A DNA stretch of 14,838 nt from an uncultured Bacteroides sp. (GCA_900556625.1 USPQ01000067.1:1-14838), one strand, 5' to 3'. Counted from the stretch's first letter, positions 8,036 through 14,838 are shown. Numbers and translations are program-made. The notes: generated from the letters alone by a model not told the origin.

Positions 8036-8872
8036 ATGACAGTAAATGAAGCTTATTTAATTTATTTTTCGCCCACCCATACTTCTAAACAAATAGCGGA
8101 AGCGATTGTTCAAGGGGCAGGTATAAAAAATATTTTTCCTATAAATGTAACTCAGCAAGCAGCGGAGGAAGTTGTGATTCCTACATCTGCATTAGCCATT
8201 GTGGTAGTTCCTGTATATGGAGGGCATGTCGCTCCTTTGGCGATGGAACGTTTACGGAACATTCGTGGTTTGGATGCTCCTACGGTGTTGGTGGCGGTCT
8301 ATGGAAATCGGGCTTATGAAAAGGCTTTGATGGAGTTGGACGCTTTTGCCACACCTCATGGAATGAAGGTGATTGCCGGGGCTACTTTTATAGGGGAGCA
8401 TTCGTATAGTACTGACAAGCATCCGATCTCAGCTGGACGTCCTGATAATTCTGATTTGGCTTTTGCTGCGGATTTTGGGAAAAAAATAATGGAAAAGGTG
8501 CAGGCTGCCGAGAATATGGATAAACTTTATCCGGTAGATGTGCGCGCCATCACACGTCCGAGTCAGCCTTTTTTTCCTTTGTTCCGTTTTTTGAGAAAGG
8601 TTATTAAGTTGCGCAAAAGTGGTATGCCTCTTCCCCGTACTCCGTGGGTAGAAGATGAGAGTATGTGTACTCATTGTGGATTGTGCGTGACGCGTTGTCC
8701 GGTAGGAGCTATAACGAAAGGAGATGAATTGCATACGGATGAGACTAAATGTATCAAATGTTGTGCCTGTGTGAAAGCCTGTACTAGGAAAGCGCGAATC
8801 TATGATACTCCTTTTGCAGCTTTGCTGTCTGACTGTTTCAAAAAACAGAAACTTCCTCAGATCATTCTATAA
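8036..8872 (+). CDS. EFR1-type flavodoxin-like/two-cluster ferredoxin protein
   Basis: This 278-residue soluble redox protein fuses an N-terminal flavodoxin-like domain to a C-terminal double [4Fe-4S] ferredoxin domain. The N-terminal strand and FMN-phosphate loop are visible as YFSPTHTSKQIAEAI (residues 10-24). VVVPVYGGHVAPLA (56-69) and VAVYGNRAYEKAL (86-98) are the other flavodoxin loops. Cluster one is CTHCGLCVTRCP (Cys211, 214, 217, 221) and cluster two is CIKCCACVKAC (Cys239, 242, 245, 249), with an extra Cys243. The architecture is that of the EFR1 family found in anaerobes, which shuttle electrons to unknown partners. The gene is monocistronic, starts 19 nt after a TATCTTTG box and overlaps the end of tilS tail to tail by 16 bp. 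Fold and cofactors are clear; the physiological role is not. Confidence 0.9.
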   Translation: MTVNEAYLIYFSPTHTSKQIAEAIVQGAGIKNIFPINVTQQAAEEVVIPTSALAIVVVPVYGGHVAPLAMERLRNIRGLDAPTVLVAVYGNRAYEKALMELDAFATPHGMKVIAGATFIGEHSYSTDKHPISAGRPDNSDLAFAADFGKKIMEKVQAAENMDKLYPVDVRAITRPSQPFFPLFRFLRKVIKLRKSGMPLPRTPWVEDESMCTHCGLCVTRCPVGAITKGDELHTDETKCIKCCACVKACTRKARIYDTPFAALLSDCFKKQKLPQIIL

Positions 8873-10137
8873 ATAATCACCCGTTTAGTTGTTTCGTCAA
8901 TACGAAAGCGGTTATCTGTTCGTTCACCTATCAACCATGCGATGCGTTCTCCGCAGCAGAGTACCCATTGACGTTCCTTTTGGCTGATAGAGAACTTGCG
9001 GTCGGTCAGATAATCGCTTATTTTTTTCTTTCCTTTCATTCCGAAGGGCACAAAGGTGTCACCGGTCTGCCATTTCCGGCAACAGATTTCTTCATTCAGT
9101 TTGTCTGCATCGAAACAGGCTGTTTGTTTCTCTTGTGGAATCTGAAAGTCGGAAGTATATTCTTGTTCTTCTCTGATCAGCTGAAAAGGAGGAGTCGCTT
9201 TGCTTACAGATTGAACGGCTTCCAATAACAAGAATTCTCTATCTTTTATTATTCTCCATTCTTTACAGCAAAATTGCTTTCCCGGTTGACTGTGGAGCGA
9301 ACTGGCGATGTCTTTTATTTGTGTAGAGTTGAAGCCTAATGGATGCAACACCTCAAAAAGGATGGCTTCGGGGGCTGGCTCTTTTAGCAGAGAACTGATC
9401 CGTATACCTTCTGCTGTAATGATTTTCGTCTTAGTTTCTTCTATATATTTATTATATAGAGTGGCTACATCATTTAAATAATTGCTGGTTTCTATCAAGT
9501 TGTTTTTGACGGACGGATTGATTGTCTGCATGAGTGGAAGAAGGTTGAGGCGTATTTTATTGCGGGTGTATTCATCTTCCAGATTCGTGCTGTCGGTTAC
9601 GTATTCCTGTTGGATACTTTGAAGGTAGTGAATGATTTCTTCCCTATTAATACAAAGTAAAGGGCGTACGACTACTCCGTTACGGGGACGGATTCCTAAT
9701 AAACCGGTGATTCCTGTTCCTCTGATGAGGTTCAGCAATATTGTTTCTACGCTGTCATCTTGATGATGGGCGACAGCGATGACATCCGCCTGGCAATCCT
9801 TTCTCGTTTTTTCAAACCAATTATAACGTAGTTCACGGGCGCCCATTTCGATGGAAATATGTTTTTCGGTTGCGTATCGGGTAGTATCAAAATCAATGGT
9901 ATGCAGGTTTATTTTATATTTTTCGCATAATTGGCGTACGAACTGCTCGTCTCGATTTGATTCTTCACCACGCAGGTGGAAATTACAATGCGCAGCTTCA
10001 CAACGGTAACCTGCTGTATGCAGGATGCATAACAATGCAACTGAGTCGGCACCACCGCTCAATGCCACCAGAATTTTATTTTCGGAAGAGAATAAACCTT
10101 CTTTTTCTATATATTGTGTAACCCGATGTTGTATCAT
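8857..10137 (-). CDS. tilS: tRNA(Ile)-lysidine synthase TilS
   Basis: This enzyme uses ATP and lysine to convert cytidine-34 of tRNA-Ile(CAU) to lysidine, switching both its charging and its codon reading to AUA; it is essential in most bacteria. From the chosen start the protein has 426 residues, close to the usual length. The PP-loop N-type ATPase motif SGGADS lies at residues 27-32. The domain continues through GARELRYNWF, HHQDDSVETILLNLIRGTG and the family's RPLLCINREEI and RNKIR segments. The C-terminal TilS domain ends with KISDYLTDRKFS and WLIGERTDNRFRI. The frame is open 35 codons further upstream, but those codons are not TilS-like and contain the gene's own TATCTTTG box. The start at 10135-10137 (MIQHRVTQYIEKEG) is therefore preferred. 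It is divergent from feoAB and convergent with the EFR1-type gene. Confidence 0.96.
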   Translation of the reverse strand: MIQHRVTQYIEKEGLFSSENKILVALSGGADSVALLCILHTAGYRCEAAHCNFHLRGEESNRDEQFVRQLCEKYKINLHTIDFDTTRYATEKHISIEMGARELRYNWFEKTRKDCQADVIAVAHHQDDSVETILLNLIRGTGITGLLGIRPRNGVVVRPLLCINREEIIHYLQSIQQEYVTDSTNLEDEYTRNKIRLNLLPLMQTINPSVKNNLIETSNYLNDVATLYNKYIEETKTKIITAEGIRISSLLKEPAPEAILFEVLHPLGFNSTQIKDIASSLHSQPGKQFCCKEWRIIKDREFLLLEAVQSVSKATPPFQLIREEQEYTSDFQIPQEKQTACFDADKLNEEICCRKWQTGDTFVPFGMKGKKKISDYLTDRKFSISQKERQWVLCCGERIAWLIGERTDNRFRIDETTKRVIIYRMI

Positions 10138-10143
10138 ATTTTG

Positions 10144-10173
10144 CAAAGATAATGGTTTATTGAAGTATCTCAA
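10144..10173 (-). promoter_or_regulatory. Promoter of tilS with almost no leader
   Basis: On the minus strand TTGA (10170-10173), an 18-bp spacer and TATCTTTG (10144-10151) precede the ATG by only six bases. Transcription would start within a few bases of the start codon, so the mRNA is probably leaderless or nearly so. This box also rules out the upstream alternative start at 10242. Confidence 0.6.
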
Positions 10174-10228
10174 GTGAATGTCGCTTGTTTTTAATGGCAG
10201 ATGGATATTTTGTGGATGAAAATATCTG

Positions 10229-10251
10229 TTATTTAAAAACAATCTAAATAA
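10229..10251. promoter_or_regulatory. AT-rich 7-bp dyad touching the feoAB -33 box
   Basis: TTATTTA (10229-10235) and TAAATAA (10245-10251) form a perfect inverted repeat with a 9-bp spacer, directly against the -33 TTTG of the feoAB promoter. The position suits an operator, for example for an iron-responsive regulator. The sequence does not resemble the classical Fur box, and AT-rich dyads of this size can arise by chance. Confidence 0.3.
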
Positions 10252-10283
10252 TTTGCGTGCTCCAAAGTTATGAATTATCTTTG
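10252..10283 (+). promoter_or_regulatory. Promoter of the feoAB operon
   Basis: TTTG (10252-10255), a 20-bp spacer and TATCTTTG (10276-10283) match the Bacteroides -33/-7 consensus well. The -7 box lies 18 bp before the ATG at 10302, so the in-frame ATG at 10257 sits within the promoter and cannot be the start. Confidence 0.75.
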
Positions 10284-10301
10284 CCGAAAATTTTGAGAGT
10301 T

Positions 10302-12788
10302 ATGCGTTTGTCCGAATTAGAAACAGGCGAAAAAGGTGTCATCGTTAAAGTATTGGGGCACGGTGGTTTTCGTAAACGTATTGTGGAGATGGGCTTCATC
10401 AAGGGAAAAACGGTTGAAGTGCTGTTGAATGCTCCATTAAGAGATCCCATTAAATATAAAGTTCTAGGTTATGAAATTTCTCTTCGTCGTCAGGAAGCCG
10501 AAATGATTGAGGTGGTCAGTGAAGAAGAGGCTAAGAAATTGGCTGAAGAGACTATTTACCACGAGGGACTGCCTGAGGATATTTCTGTAAAAGAAGAAGA
10601 CATGAAACGGCTGGCGCTGGGTAAACGCCGTATCATTAATGTCGCTTTGGTCGGCAATCCAAACAGTGGCAAGACTTCTTTATTTAATTTAGCTTCCGGT
10701 GCTCACGAGCATGTGGGAAATTATAGTGGTGTGACCGTGGACGCCAAAGAAGGGTATTTTGATTTCGAAGGTTATCATTTCCGGATCGTTGATTTACCGG
10801 GAACATACTCTTTATCTGCTTATACACCCGAAGAAATTTATGTTCGTCGCCATATTATCGACGAAACTCCGGATGTCATTATTAATGTGGTGGACTCTTC
10901 CAATTTGGAACGGAATTTATATCTGACTACCCAATTGATTGATATGAATGTCCGCATGGTCGTGGCTTTGAATATTTATGATGAATTGGAGAACAGTGGA
11001 AATACATTGGACTATCGTTTATTGAGTAAATTGTTCGGAGTGCCTATGGTGCCTACTGTCAGTAAAAAAAATCGTGGATTGGATACCTTGTTTCATGTCG
11101 TTATAAATCTTTATGAGGGAGTCGACTTCTTTGATAAACACGGAAATATGAATCCGGAAGTTCTCAAAGATTTGACTGAATGGCATGATTCTTTGGAAGA
11201 CCGGAAACACCATGAAGAGGAACATCTCGAAGATTATGTGCGGGAACATCGGAAGACCGGACGTGTCTTTCGCCATATTCATATTAATCATGGTCCCGAT
11301 TTGGAGAGGGCTATTGAGGCTGTGAAAGAGGAAGTATCAAAGAATGAATACATTCGCCATAAATATTCCACTCGTTTTCTTTCTATTAAGTTATTGGAGA
11401 ATGATCCGGATATAGAACGTTTTGTACGTACTTTGCCGAATGCTGAAAGCATTGTCGGTATTCGTGATAAGATGGTGAAACGCATACAGAGCACGATGAA
11501 TGAAGATTGTGAGTCTGCCATAACAGATGCGAAATACGGTTTCATCAGTGGTGCATTGAAAGAAACATTTACTGATAATCATTTGGAACAGGCGCAGACG
11601 ACCAAAGTGTTGGATGCTATCGTTACTCACCGTATTTGGGGGTATCCTATTTTCTTCCTGTTTATGTATTTGATGTTTGAAGGAACATTTGTACTCGGCG
11701 AATATCCCATGATGGGGATTGAATGGCTGGTTGAGCAGATTGGTGATTTGATTCGTAATAATATGTCTGAAGGGCCATTGAAAGATATGCTGGTTGACGG
11801 TATCGTTGGCGGAGTAGGAGGTGTGATTGTTTTTCTGCCGAACATCTTGATTCTGTATTTCTGTATATCGTTGATGGAGGACTCCGGATATATGGCACGT
11901 GCTGCATTTATAATGGATAAGATCATGCATAAAATGGGGCTGCATGGCAAATCGTTTATTCCGCTCATTATGGGGTTCGGATGTAACGTGCCCGCTATTA
12001 TGGCTTCCCGTACGATAGAGAATCGAAAAAGTCGGCTTATTACTATGTTGGTTAATCCGTTGATGTCTTGCAGTGCTCGTCTGCCTATCTATTTATTATT
12101 GGTAGGAGCATTTTTTCCGAACAATGCGAGTCTGGTCTTGTTGAGTATTTATGCAATAGGTATATTTTTGGCGGTCTTGTTAGCGAGACTGTTTAGTAAG
12201 TTTTTGGTGAAAGGGGACGATACTCCGTTTGTGATGGAGCTTCCTCCGTACCGGATGCCGACAGCAAAATCTATCTTCCGTCATACATGGGAGAAAGGGG
12301 CGCAATATTTGAAAAAGATGGGGGGAATTATTATGATTGCTTCTATTATCATTTGGTTTCTGGGATACTATCCGAATCATGATGCGTATGAGACGGTAGC
12401 CGAACAGCAGGAAAATTCATATATAGGTCAGCTTGGGCGTGCGATAGAACCGGTGATTAAGCCTATGGGGTTTGATTGGAAACTGGGTATCGGTCTGATT
12501 TCGGGGGTAGGAGCGAAAGAGTTGGTGGTAAGTACTTTGGGGGTTTTATATGTGGATGATCCGGAGGCTGATGAGGTTAGTTTGGCTGAACGGATTCCGA
12601 TAACACCGTTGGTTGCATTCTGCTATATGCTGTTTGTTTTGATTTACTTTCCATGTATTGCGGCATTGGCAGCTATCAAACAGGAATCCGGAAGTTGGAA
12701 ATGGGCGCTTTTTGCAGCTTGCTATACTACGGTATTGGCATGGATTGTGTCATTTACTGTTTATCAGATTGGAGGGTTGTTTGTATGA
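10302..12788 (+). CDS. feoB: Ferrous iron transporter, FeoA-FeoB fusion
   Basis: This 828-residue inner-membrane protein takes up Fe2+, with FeoA fused to the front of FeoB. Residues 1-75 are the SH3-like FeoA domain (GFRKRIVEMGFIKGKTV and the GYEISLRRQEAEMI end). A short linker leads to the GTPase domain: G1 GNPNSGKT (118-125), G3 DLPG (164-167), G4 NIYD (224-227) and a G5-like TVSKKNRG. A charged helical domain follows. From about residue 440 come the membrane segments, with the two gate regions. The first has MGFGCNVPAIMASRT and PLMSCSARLPIYLLL; the second contains GVGAKELVVSTLGVLY. The conserved gate cysteines are present. The chosen start is the ATG after the promoter's -7 box, which gives the canonical FeoA N-terminus MRLSELETGEKG. 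Its stop codon overlaps the start of the small Cys-rich gene, so the two are translationally coupled. Confidence 0.97.
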   Translation: MRLSELETGEKGVIVKVLGHGGFRKRIVEMGFIKGKTVEVLLNAPLRDPIKYKVLGYEISLRRQEAEMIEVVSEEEAKKLAEETIYHEGLPEDISVKEEDMKRLALGKRRIINVALVGNPNSGKTSLFNLASGAHEHVGNYSGVTVDAKEGYFDFEGYHFRIVDLPGTYSLSAYTPEEIYVRRHIIDETPDVIINVVDSSNLERNLYLTTQLIDMNVRMVVALNIYDELENSGNTLDYRLLSKLFGVPMVPTVSKKNRGLDTLFHVVINLYEGVDFFDKHGNMNPEVLKDLTEWHDSLEDRKHHEEEHLEDYVREHRKTGRVFRHIHINHGPDLERAIEAVKEEVSKNEYIRHKYSTRFLSIKLLENDPDIERFVRTLPNAESIVGIRDKMVKRIQSTMNEDCESAITDAKYGFISGALKETFTDNHLEQAQTTKVLDAIVTHRIWGYPIFFLFMYLMFEGTFVLGEYPMMGIEWLVEQIGDLIRNNMSEGPLKDMLVDGIVGGVGGVIVFLPNILILYFCISLMEDSGYMARAAFIMDKIMHKMGLHGKSFIPLIMGFGCNVPAIMASRTIENRKSRLITMLVNPLMSCSARLPIYLLLVGAFFPNNASLVLLSIYAIGIFLAVLLARLFSKFLVKGDDTPFVMELPPYRMPTAKSIFRHTWEKGAQYLKKMGGIIMIASIIIWFLGYYPNHDAYETVAEQQENSYIGQLGRAIEPVIKPMGFDWKLGIGLISGVGAKELVVSTLGVLYVDDPEADEVSLAERIPITPLVAFCYMLFVLIYFPCIAALAAIKQESGSWKWALFAACYTTVLAWIVSFTVYQIGGLFV

Positions 12789-13000
12789 ATAATTGGCAAG
12801 AATGGGTAGTGGGGGTACTGGTTGTACTCTGCATTGTCCGATTGGTATATGGTATTTATACTTTTTTTCGTCGTACGCGAGATAGTGGAAATCCTTGTGA
12901 CAGTTGTGTAAGTGGCTGTGAACTAAAGGATATGATGGAAAAGAAAAGAAAGGAGTGCGGTGTAAAGAAAAAAAGTACAAAGAAAAATTGCTGTGGATAG
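12785..13000 (+). CDS. FeoB-associated Cys-rich membrane protein
   Basis: This is a 71-residue peptide of the kind regularly found after feoB in anaerobes. Its ATG overlaps the feoB stop codon in an ATGA arrangement, so it is translated by coupling with feoB. Residues 6-27 form one hydrophobic membrane segment, followed by RRTR, which would hold the tail in the cytoplasm. The tail has a CDSCVSGC cluster (Cys38, 41, 45), Cys58, a very basic stretch and a terminal NCCG with Cys69-Cys70. The cysteines could bind Fe2+ or an iron-sulfur cluster. The family is proposed to assist Feo transport, but its mechanism is not established. The frame is open well upstream inside feoB, but the coupled ATG gives the family's usual size. 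Confidence 0.9.
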   Translation: MNNWQEWVVGVLVVLCIVRLVYGIYTFFRRTRDSGNPCDSCVSGCELKDMMEKKRKECGVKKKSTKKNCCG

Positions 13001-13030
13001 TTGGTAGTTTCAAAATTTGTACTACCTTTG
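13001..13030 (+). promoter_or_regulatory. Promoter of tRNA-Cys
   Basis: TTGG (13001-13004), an 18-bp spacer and TACCTTTG (13023-13030) lie 21 bp before the tRNA. The -33 element begins immediately after the stop codon of the Cys-rich gene. No hairpin terminator separates them, so feo transcripts may read into the tRNA. Confidence 0.6.
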
Positions 13031-13051
13031 CAACCGCAAACGAGAAAAGAC

Positions 13052-13126
13052 GGTTCCTTGGATGAGTGGCTTAGTCAGCGGTCTGCAAAACCGTGTACGG
13101 CGGTTCGAATCCGCCAGGAACCTCCA
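13052..13126 (+). tRNA. tRNA-Cys (anticodon GCA)
   Basis: This is a complete 75-nt tRNA. The acceptor stem GGTTCCT pairs with AGGAACC. The anticodon loop CTGCAAA, with anticodon GCA at 13085-13087, sits on a 5-bp stem. The T arm is GGCGG-TTCGAAT-CCGCC. The discriminator base is U, the hallmark of tRNA-Cys, and the CCA end is encoded. It is a single tRNA with its own promoter and terminator. Confidence 0.96.
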
Positions 13127-13133
13127 AAATTGG

Positions 13134-13175
13134 GAAGGATTAGAAGGTAATTTCTAGTCCTTCTTTGTTTTTTTA
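13134..13175 (+). terminator. Intrinsic terminator after tRNA-Cys
   Basis: A 12-bp stem (13134-13145 with 13152-13163, one U-G pair) and a 6-nt loop are followed by TTTGTTTTTTT. It begins 7 nt after the tRNA and overlaps the stop of the convergent GNAT gene at its end. It lacks an A run on the other side, so it works mainly for the plus strand. Confidence 0.88.
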
Positions 13176-13673
13176 AGTATTCAAGGTCTTTTGCATCCAA
13201 AAATTAGTCAGACTTAATTTATTAGCCTGTCGTTTCTGCTCCTTTTCCACAGTATACCCTTGTCTTTTGAAGAATGGGCGGGCAGTTAAACTCACTTCTG
13301 ATGTAATTCGTTCCATTCCCTGTTCAATAGCATATCGTTCTATTTCTTTCAAAAGTATAGTCGCAATGCCTTTACCTTGAAAGTCTTTGTGAACGAACAT
13401 TGAATGTAGATATCCTTGCGAAGTGATAGAAGAGAAACCTACGATTTGTAATTGCTGGTCGACGGCAACAATAAAGTAATGGGTTTCTATCATTTTCTCT
13501 ATTTTAGAAAGATCATTTCCGCATGAAGCCCAGTCTTCAACTTCTTCCTGTGAATAATCACGTCTGTTTATTATAAGTACGGTATTTTTGTACAAATCTC
13601 TTAGCTCAACACTGTCGGATTGTCGGGCTGTTCTGATCGTAAAGTTCGTTTTCATATTGCATCTTAAGTTCAT
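13173..13673 (-). CDS. GNAT family N-acetyltransferase
   Basis: This 166-residue enzyme should transfer an acetyl group from acetyl-CoA to an amine; the acceptor is unknown. The N-terminal strand and helix read IRTARQSDSVELRDLYKNT. RDYSQEEVEDWA fits the Acetyltransf_10 subgroup. The acetyl-CoA-binding motif is visible as VHKDFQGKGIATILLKEIE (Q-x-x-G-x-A), followed by EVSLTARPFFKRQGY, the family's conserved C-terminal helix and strand. The frame is open to 13727, but a TATATTTG box at 13694-13701 lies inside that extension, so the start must be downstream. ATG 13671-13673 follows an AGGA-like sequence and is preferred. ATG 13653-13655 (MKTNFTIRTARQ, 160 residues) is the main alternative and would fit the domain boundary equally well. 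Confidence 0.9.
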   Translation of the reverse strand: MNLRCNMKTNFTIRTARQSDSVELRDLYKNTVLIINRRDYSQEEVEDWASCGNDLSKIEKMIETHYFIVAVDQQLQIVGFSSITSQGYLHSMFVHKDFQGKGIATILLKEIERYAIEQGMERITSEVSLTARPFFKRQGYTVEKEQKRQANKLSLTNFWMQKTLNT

Positions 13674-13707
13674 TTTTCCTATATTAGTCGTCGCAAATAT
13701 AGGAAAA
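13674..13707. promoter_or_regulatory. Perfect 12-bp dyad over the GNAT promoter and transcription start
   Basis: TTTTCCTATATT (13674-13685) and AATATAGGAAAA (13696-13707) are exact reverse complements with a 10-bp spacer. The right arm overlaps the minus-strand -7 box TATATTTG (13694-13701), and the left arm ends directly beside the GNAT start codon. The expected transcription start falls within the dyad, so only part would be in the RNA. A DNA operator for a dimeric repressor is more likely than an RNA hairpin. Confidence 0.55.
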
Positions 13708-13763
13708 TAAACAATACTGTCTATCATGCCATCAAGAAGAAAATAAAGTCAATCTTTCCATTT

Positions 13764-13799
13764 TATCTTTGCACTTAAAGAAATATCAGTCTATCTTTG
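13764..13799 (+). promoter_or_regulatory. Tandem promoter boxes for the EamA transporter
   Basis: Two TATCTTTG boxes lie at 13764-13771 and 13792-13799. The TTTG of the first sits exactly 20 bp before the second, so the first box doubles as the -33 element of the second. Transcription from the second would leave a leader of about 37 nt. Confidence 0.65.
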
Positions 13800-13841
13800 T
13801 AGTTGTAAATAAACGATTAAAACAGAATAGTTAAAAACCTC

Positions 13842-14720
13842 ATGAATCGCATAAAAGGTATACTCTATGCGGCAGTATCTTCCTCCACTTTTGGGCTAGC
13901 TCCGTTCTTTTCCGTCACTTTGTTAATGATTGGATTTTCAGCTTTTGAAGTACTTTCCTATCGTTGGGGGGTAGCGTCAATTGTGCTGACTGTGTTAGGC
14001 TTATTTTCCGGGTGTAACTTCCGCTTATCCGTAAAAGACTTCAAAGTTGTCTTTGGCTTAAGCCTATTGCGGGCGATCACTTCATTCAGTCTGATTATTG
14101 CCTATCAGAATATAGCCAGTGGTGTGGCTTCCACCATTCATTTTATGTATCCGTTGGTGGTTGCTCTTGCAATGATGTTTTTCTTTCGGGAGAAGAAGTC
14201 GCTTTGGGCGCTATTTGCTGTTTTGATATCTTTGTTAGGTGCGGCTCTGCTTTCGTTAGGAGAGTTGGCCGCAAATAATGGTAATGCGATGGTTGGCTTA
14301 GTGGCAGCTTGTGTTTCTGTATTCTCATATGCGGGGTATATAATCGGAGTGCGGACCACACGAGCTGTGAGAATTAATTCTACTGTATTGACTTGCTATG
14401 TCATGGGGCTGGGAACTCTTTTTTATCTGATAGGTGCTTTTACCACTTCCGGTTTTCGTTTGGTAACAGACGGATATATATGGCTGATTATTCTAGGACT
14501 TGCATTACCGGCTACGGCTATTTCCAATATCACTTTAGTACAGGCAATAAAGTATGCAGGGCCTACTTTGACATCTATTTTGGGTGCTATGGAACCGTTG
14601 ACAGCCGTCGTGATCGGTGTTTTTGTATTTGAGGAGTTTTTCACTGTCAACAGTGCTATTGGGATTATCCTGATTTTGATAGCTGTTAGCTTGGTTGTAT
14701 TCCGAAAGCCAAAAAACTAG
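13842..14720 (+). CDS. EamA/DMT family transporter
   Basis: This 292-residue membrane protein has ten hydrophobic segments in two homologous EamA halves (about residues 1-135 and 150-288), the standard drug/metabolite transporter layout. The first helix begins KGILYAAVSSSTFGLAPFF. The end of the first half has SGVASTIHFMYPLVVALAMMFFFREK, and the second half repeats the pattern as AGPTLTSILGAMEPLTAVVIGVFVFEE. This ALxxxEPL/xPLxxA pattern before a short charged loop is typical. Members export amino acids, metabolites or drugs; the substrate cannot be inferred here. The gene is monocistronic, with a tandem promoter upstream and an intrinsic terminator 24 nt after the stop. The ATG at 13842 is the natural start, with the first helix beginning a few residues later. 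Confidence 0.94.
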   Translation: MNRIKGILYAAVSSSTFGLAPFFSVTLLMIGFSAFEVLSYRWGVASIVLTVLGLFSGCNFRLSVKDFKVVFGLSLLRAITSFSLIIAYQNIASGVASTIHFMYPLVVALAMMFFFREKKSLWALFAVLISLLGAALLSLGELAANNGNAMVGLVAACVSVFSYAGYIIGVRTTRAVRINSTVLTCYVMGLGTLFYLIGAFTTSGFRLVTDGYIWLIILGLALPATAISNITLVQAIKYAGPTLTSILGAMEPLTAVVIGVFVFEEFFTVNSAIGIILILIAVSLVVFRKPKN

Positions 14721-14744
14721 AAAAGAATTTTCTTTAATTGAAAG

Positions 14745-14777
14745 AAGCTGCTTATCGGTATGATAAACAGCTTTTTA
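14745..14777 (+). terminator. Intrinsic terminator of the EamA transporter gene
   Basis: A 12-bp stem (14745-14756 with 14762-14773, one C-A mismatch) and a 5-nt loop are followed by a U tract. The stem would be fully paired, with a G-U, in the opposite orientation, but no U tract follows there. It protects the convergent tRNA-Thr. Confidence 0.82.
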
Positions 14778-14785
14778 CTTTGAAG

Positions 14786-14838
14786 AGCCTCTTGTCGGAT
14801 TCGAACCAACGACCCCGAGATTACAAATCACGTGCTCT
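14786..14838 (-). tRNA. tRNA-Thr (anticodon TGT), 3' part
   Basis: On the minus strand the sequence has an anticodon loop with TGT (14823-14825) on a 5-bp stem, a T arm GTTGG-TTCGAAT-CCGAC, the 3' acceptor strand AAGAGGC and a U discriminator. The 5' acceptor strand and most of the D arm lie beyond the window. CCA is not encoded, unlike in the tRNA-Cys here. Confidence 0.88.

Noticed and set aside
10257..10301. Upstream in-frame ATG extending FeoAB by 15 residues
   Set aside because: It overlaps the -33/-7 promoter. The downstream ATG at 10302 gives the standard FeoA N-terminus.
11391..11945. 184-codon open frame antisense to feoB, with shorter overlapping ones
   Set aside because: These lie wholly inside the well-conserved feoB coding sequence and have no recognisable protein features or initiation signals.
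1..14838. Search for insertion sequences, prophage, integrons or a new defence or biosynthetic cluster
   Set aside because: No transposase, integrase, terminal repeats with target duplication, or cluster of unknown genes is visible. All substantial genes fall into known families.

Overview
The window looks like ordinary chromosome from a Bacteroides-type gut bacterium (phylum Bacteroidota). The evidence is: repeated TAnnTTTG -7 promoter boxes, mostly TATCTTTG, upstream of nearly every gene; A-rich leaders in place of strong Shine-Dalgarno sites; a Rho factor with a very long disordered N-terminal insertion; a FeoA-FeoB fusion; an S-type sulfatase; and a TPR-membrane-HisKA sensor of the type common in Bacteroides. 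I cannot name the species from sequence alone.

Layout, left to right. Positions 1-80 (minus) hold the first 26 codons of ffh, the SRP GTPase. A MATE-family exporter follows (138-1460, minus). Positions 1500-3789 (minus) hold the wreck of a TPR/HisKA sensor kinase. It carries an early frameshift, an apparent fusion of two paralogous sensors, a tyrosine in place of the phospho-accepting histidine, and loss of the ATPase domain with a second frame change. Next come a secreted S-type sulfatase (3874-5346, minus) with its own intrinsic terminator, a 257-bp spacer with a 16-bp inverted repeat, and rho (5604-7799, minus).

A divergent spacer leads to an EFR1-type flavodoxin/ferredoxin protein (8036-8872, plus). 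Its end overlaps by 16 bp the end of the convergent gene tilS (8857-10137, minus). tilS and the iron-transport operon diverge from a shared promoter region. The operon is a feoA-feoB fusion (10302-12788) translationally coupled to a Cys-rich FeoB-associated membrane peptide (12785-13000). A complete tRNA-Cys(GCA) with its own promoter and terminator follows, then a GNAT acetyltransferase (minus), an EamA/DMT transporter (plus) with a terminator, and the 3' part of a tRNA-Thr(TGT) on the minus strand at the right edge.

Most genes are housekeeping or monocistronic and each has its own promoter. The only clear operon is feoAB plus the small peptide. I found no mobile element, CRISPR array, prophage or obvious novel defence or biosynthetic system. 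The best leads are the layered decay and chimeric structure of the sensor kinase, the disordered AT-hook-bearing region of Rho, a perfect 12-bp dyad across the GNAT promoter, and the inverted repeat downstream of rho.
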